Of a stretch of 34,226 nt of DNA, positions 33,738-34,226 are shown one piece after another (the stretch's first letter is position 1; each line of letters starts with the position of its first letter). Under the pieces are notes generated by a model that saw only the letters and a program-made list of their open reading frames with translations, did not search any database and was not told the origin of the DNA. A program made the translations under genes and the position numbers. The stretch lies in NCBI GenBank assembly GCA_027365055.1, contig DAHXOD010000006.1:1-34226 (forward strand), written 5' to 3'. This DNA comes from a bacterium (lineage in GTDB: Bacteria; Actinomycetota; Acidimicrobiia; Acidimicrobiales; RAAP-2).

Positions 33738-34103
33738 ATGTCGCTCCTGGCCGACTTGGGGAGCGAGCCGCAGGTGCCGCTGTGGCGGCACTGGATCGCC
33801 GGTGTGGAGCCGATCGGACGGATGACCCTCCCGTCCGGCGCAAGGCATCTGCTCGGCACTGAGCTGTTGGTCCAGGCCGTCAGCCGTGAGCGCATGCTGG
33901 TGCTGCGCACCGGTGCTGTGGGAGCCAACCTCCCGATCGATCGTCGGGGTCGCCTGGTCCTGCCGGCATGGTTCCGGGGGACGACCCGACCATCGGGCTC
34001 AGTCCTGGTCTCGGCCCGCTCGGCCGCCATTCCTACCATCGTGCTCGCCGGGACCGGCCTCCTCAAAGATTTGGTGTCCCAGATGGCCGCGGAGGCTCGG
34101 TGA
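33738..34103 (+). CDS. Small protein with two SpoVT/AbrB (MraZ-like) half-motifs
   Basis: GRMTLPSGARHLLGTELLVQAVSRERMLVLR and GRLVLPAWFRGTTRPSGSVLVSARSAAIPTIVLAG resemble each other and AbrB-type 'GR-x-x-LP-x-x-x-R'. Start ATG 33738; the ORF call from 33567 runs through the tRNA. Confidence 0.5.
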   Translation: MSLLADLGSEPQVPLWRHWIAGVEPIGRMTLPSGARHLLGTELLVQAVSRERMLVLRTGAVGANLPIDRRGRLVLPAWFRGTTRPSGSVLVSARSAAIPTIVLAGTGLLKDLVSQMAAEAR

Positions 34104-34226
34104 TGGATCGTCTGGTTCGTGCCCGCATTCTGCTGGCCGAGGCCGCCGCCCTCGGGGTGACCGTCGATCACCTGATTGCCGTGGCGTCGTCAGATGCCCC
34201 GGGGGCACCCAGCACCGGCCCGACCG
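34103..34226 (+). CDS. Unknown ORF, truncated by window end (MDRLVRARILLAEAAALGVTVDHLIAVASSDAPGAPSTGPT...)
   Basis: TGATG overlap with the preceding stop, open to the window end; too short to assign. Confidence 0.5.
   Translation, partial: MDRLVRARILLAEAAALGVTVDHLIAVASSDAPGAPSTGPT

Noticed and set aside
33567-34103. 178-aa ORF beginning inside tRNA-Leu(GAG)
   Set aside because: N-terminal 57 codons overlap the tRNA and its AT-richer flank; the internal ATG at 33738 is more credible.
1-34226. Defence system, prophage, transposon or biosynthetic cluster in the window
   Set aside because: No transposase, phage structural, restriction, toxin-antitoxin or NRPS/PKS motifs seen; nearly all space is housekeeping genes.

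Overview
GC-rich actinobacterial-type chromosome segment (Acidimicrobiia-like by feel; taxonomy not provable here), mostly housekeeping. Order: trpA 3' end; csbD-like gene; a fatty-acid synthase cluster (fabD-fabG and acpP-fabF, minus strand); tRNA-Leu(CAA); menC-like enolase-superfamily gene; small coiled-coil ORF; pdtaR-like ANTAR response regulator; polA; rpsA; a minus-strand oligopeptide ABC transporter operon; coaE; uvrB-uvrA; nadA (minus); uvrC-rapZ-yvcK; gap-pgk-tpiA; secG plus a peptide-binding-protein gene; tRNA-Leu(GAG); and a possible accessory-region edge (MraZ/AbrB-like gene plus a truncated ORF). I did not find a complete new defence or biosynthetic system. The best leads are: (1) an in-frame UGA between a 97-aa coiled-coil ORF and a 65-codon repeat-rich tail that ends in a GTGA overlap with pdtaR; (2) a FabD with a lysine-free biotinyl/lipoyl-like C-terminal extension; (3) two abutting perfect inverted repeats at the predicted nadA promoter/leader; (4) composite tandem repeats that copy stop codons at the uvrA/nadA convergent junction; (5) short tandem repeats directly upstream of the acpP and pdtaR ribosome-binding sites; (6) a structured gap leader where whiA is missing; (7) a SigF/SigB-type promoter in front of csbD. 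All calls come from reading the sequence and the supplied ORF track; no searches were run.
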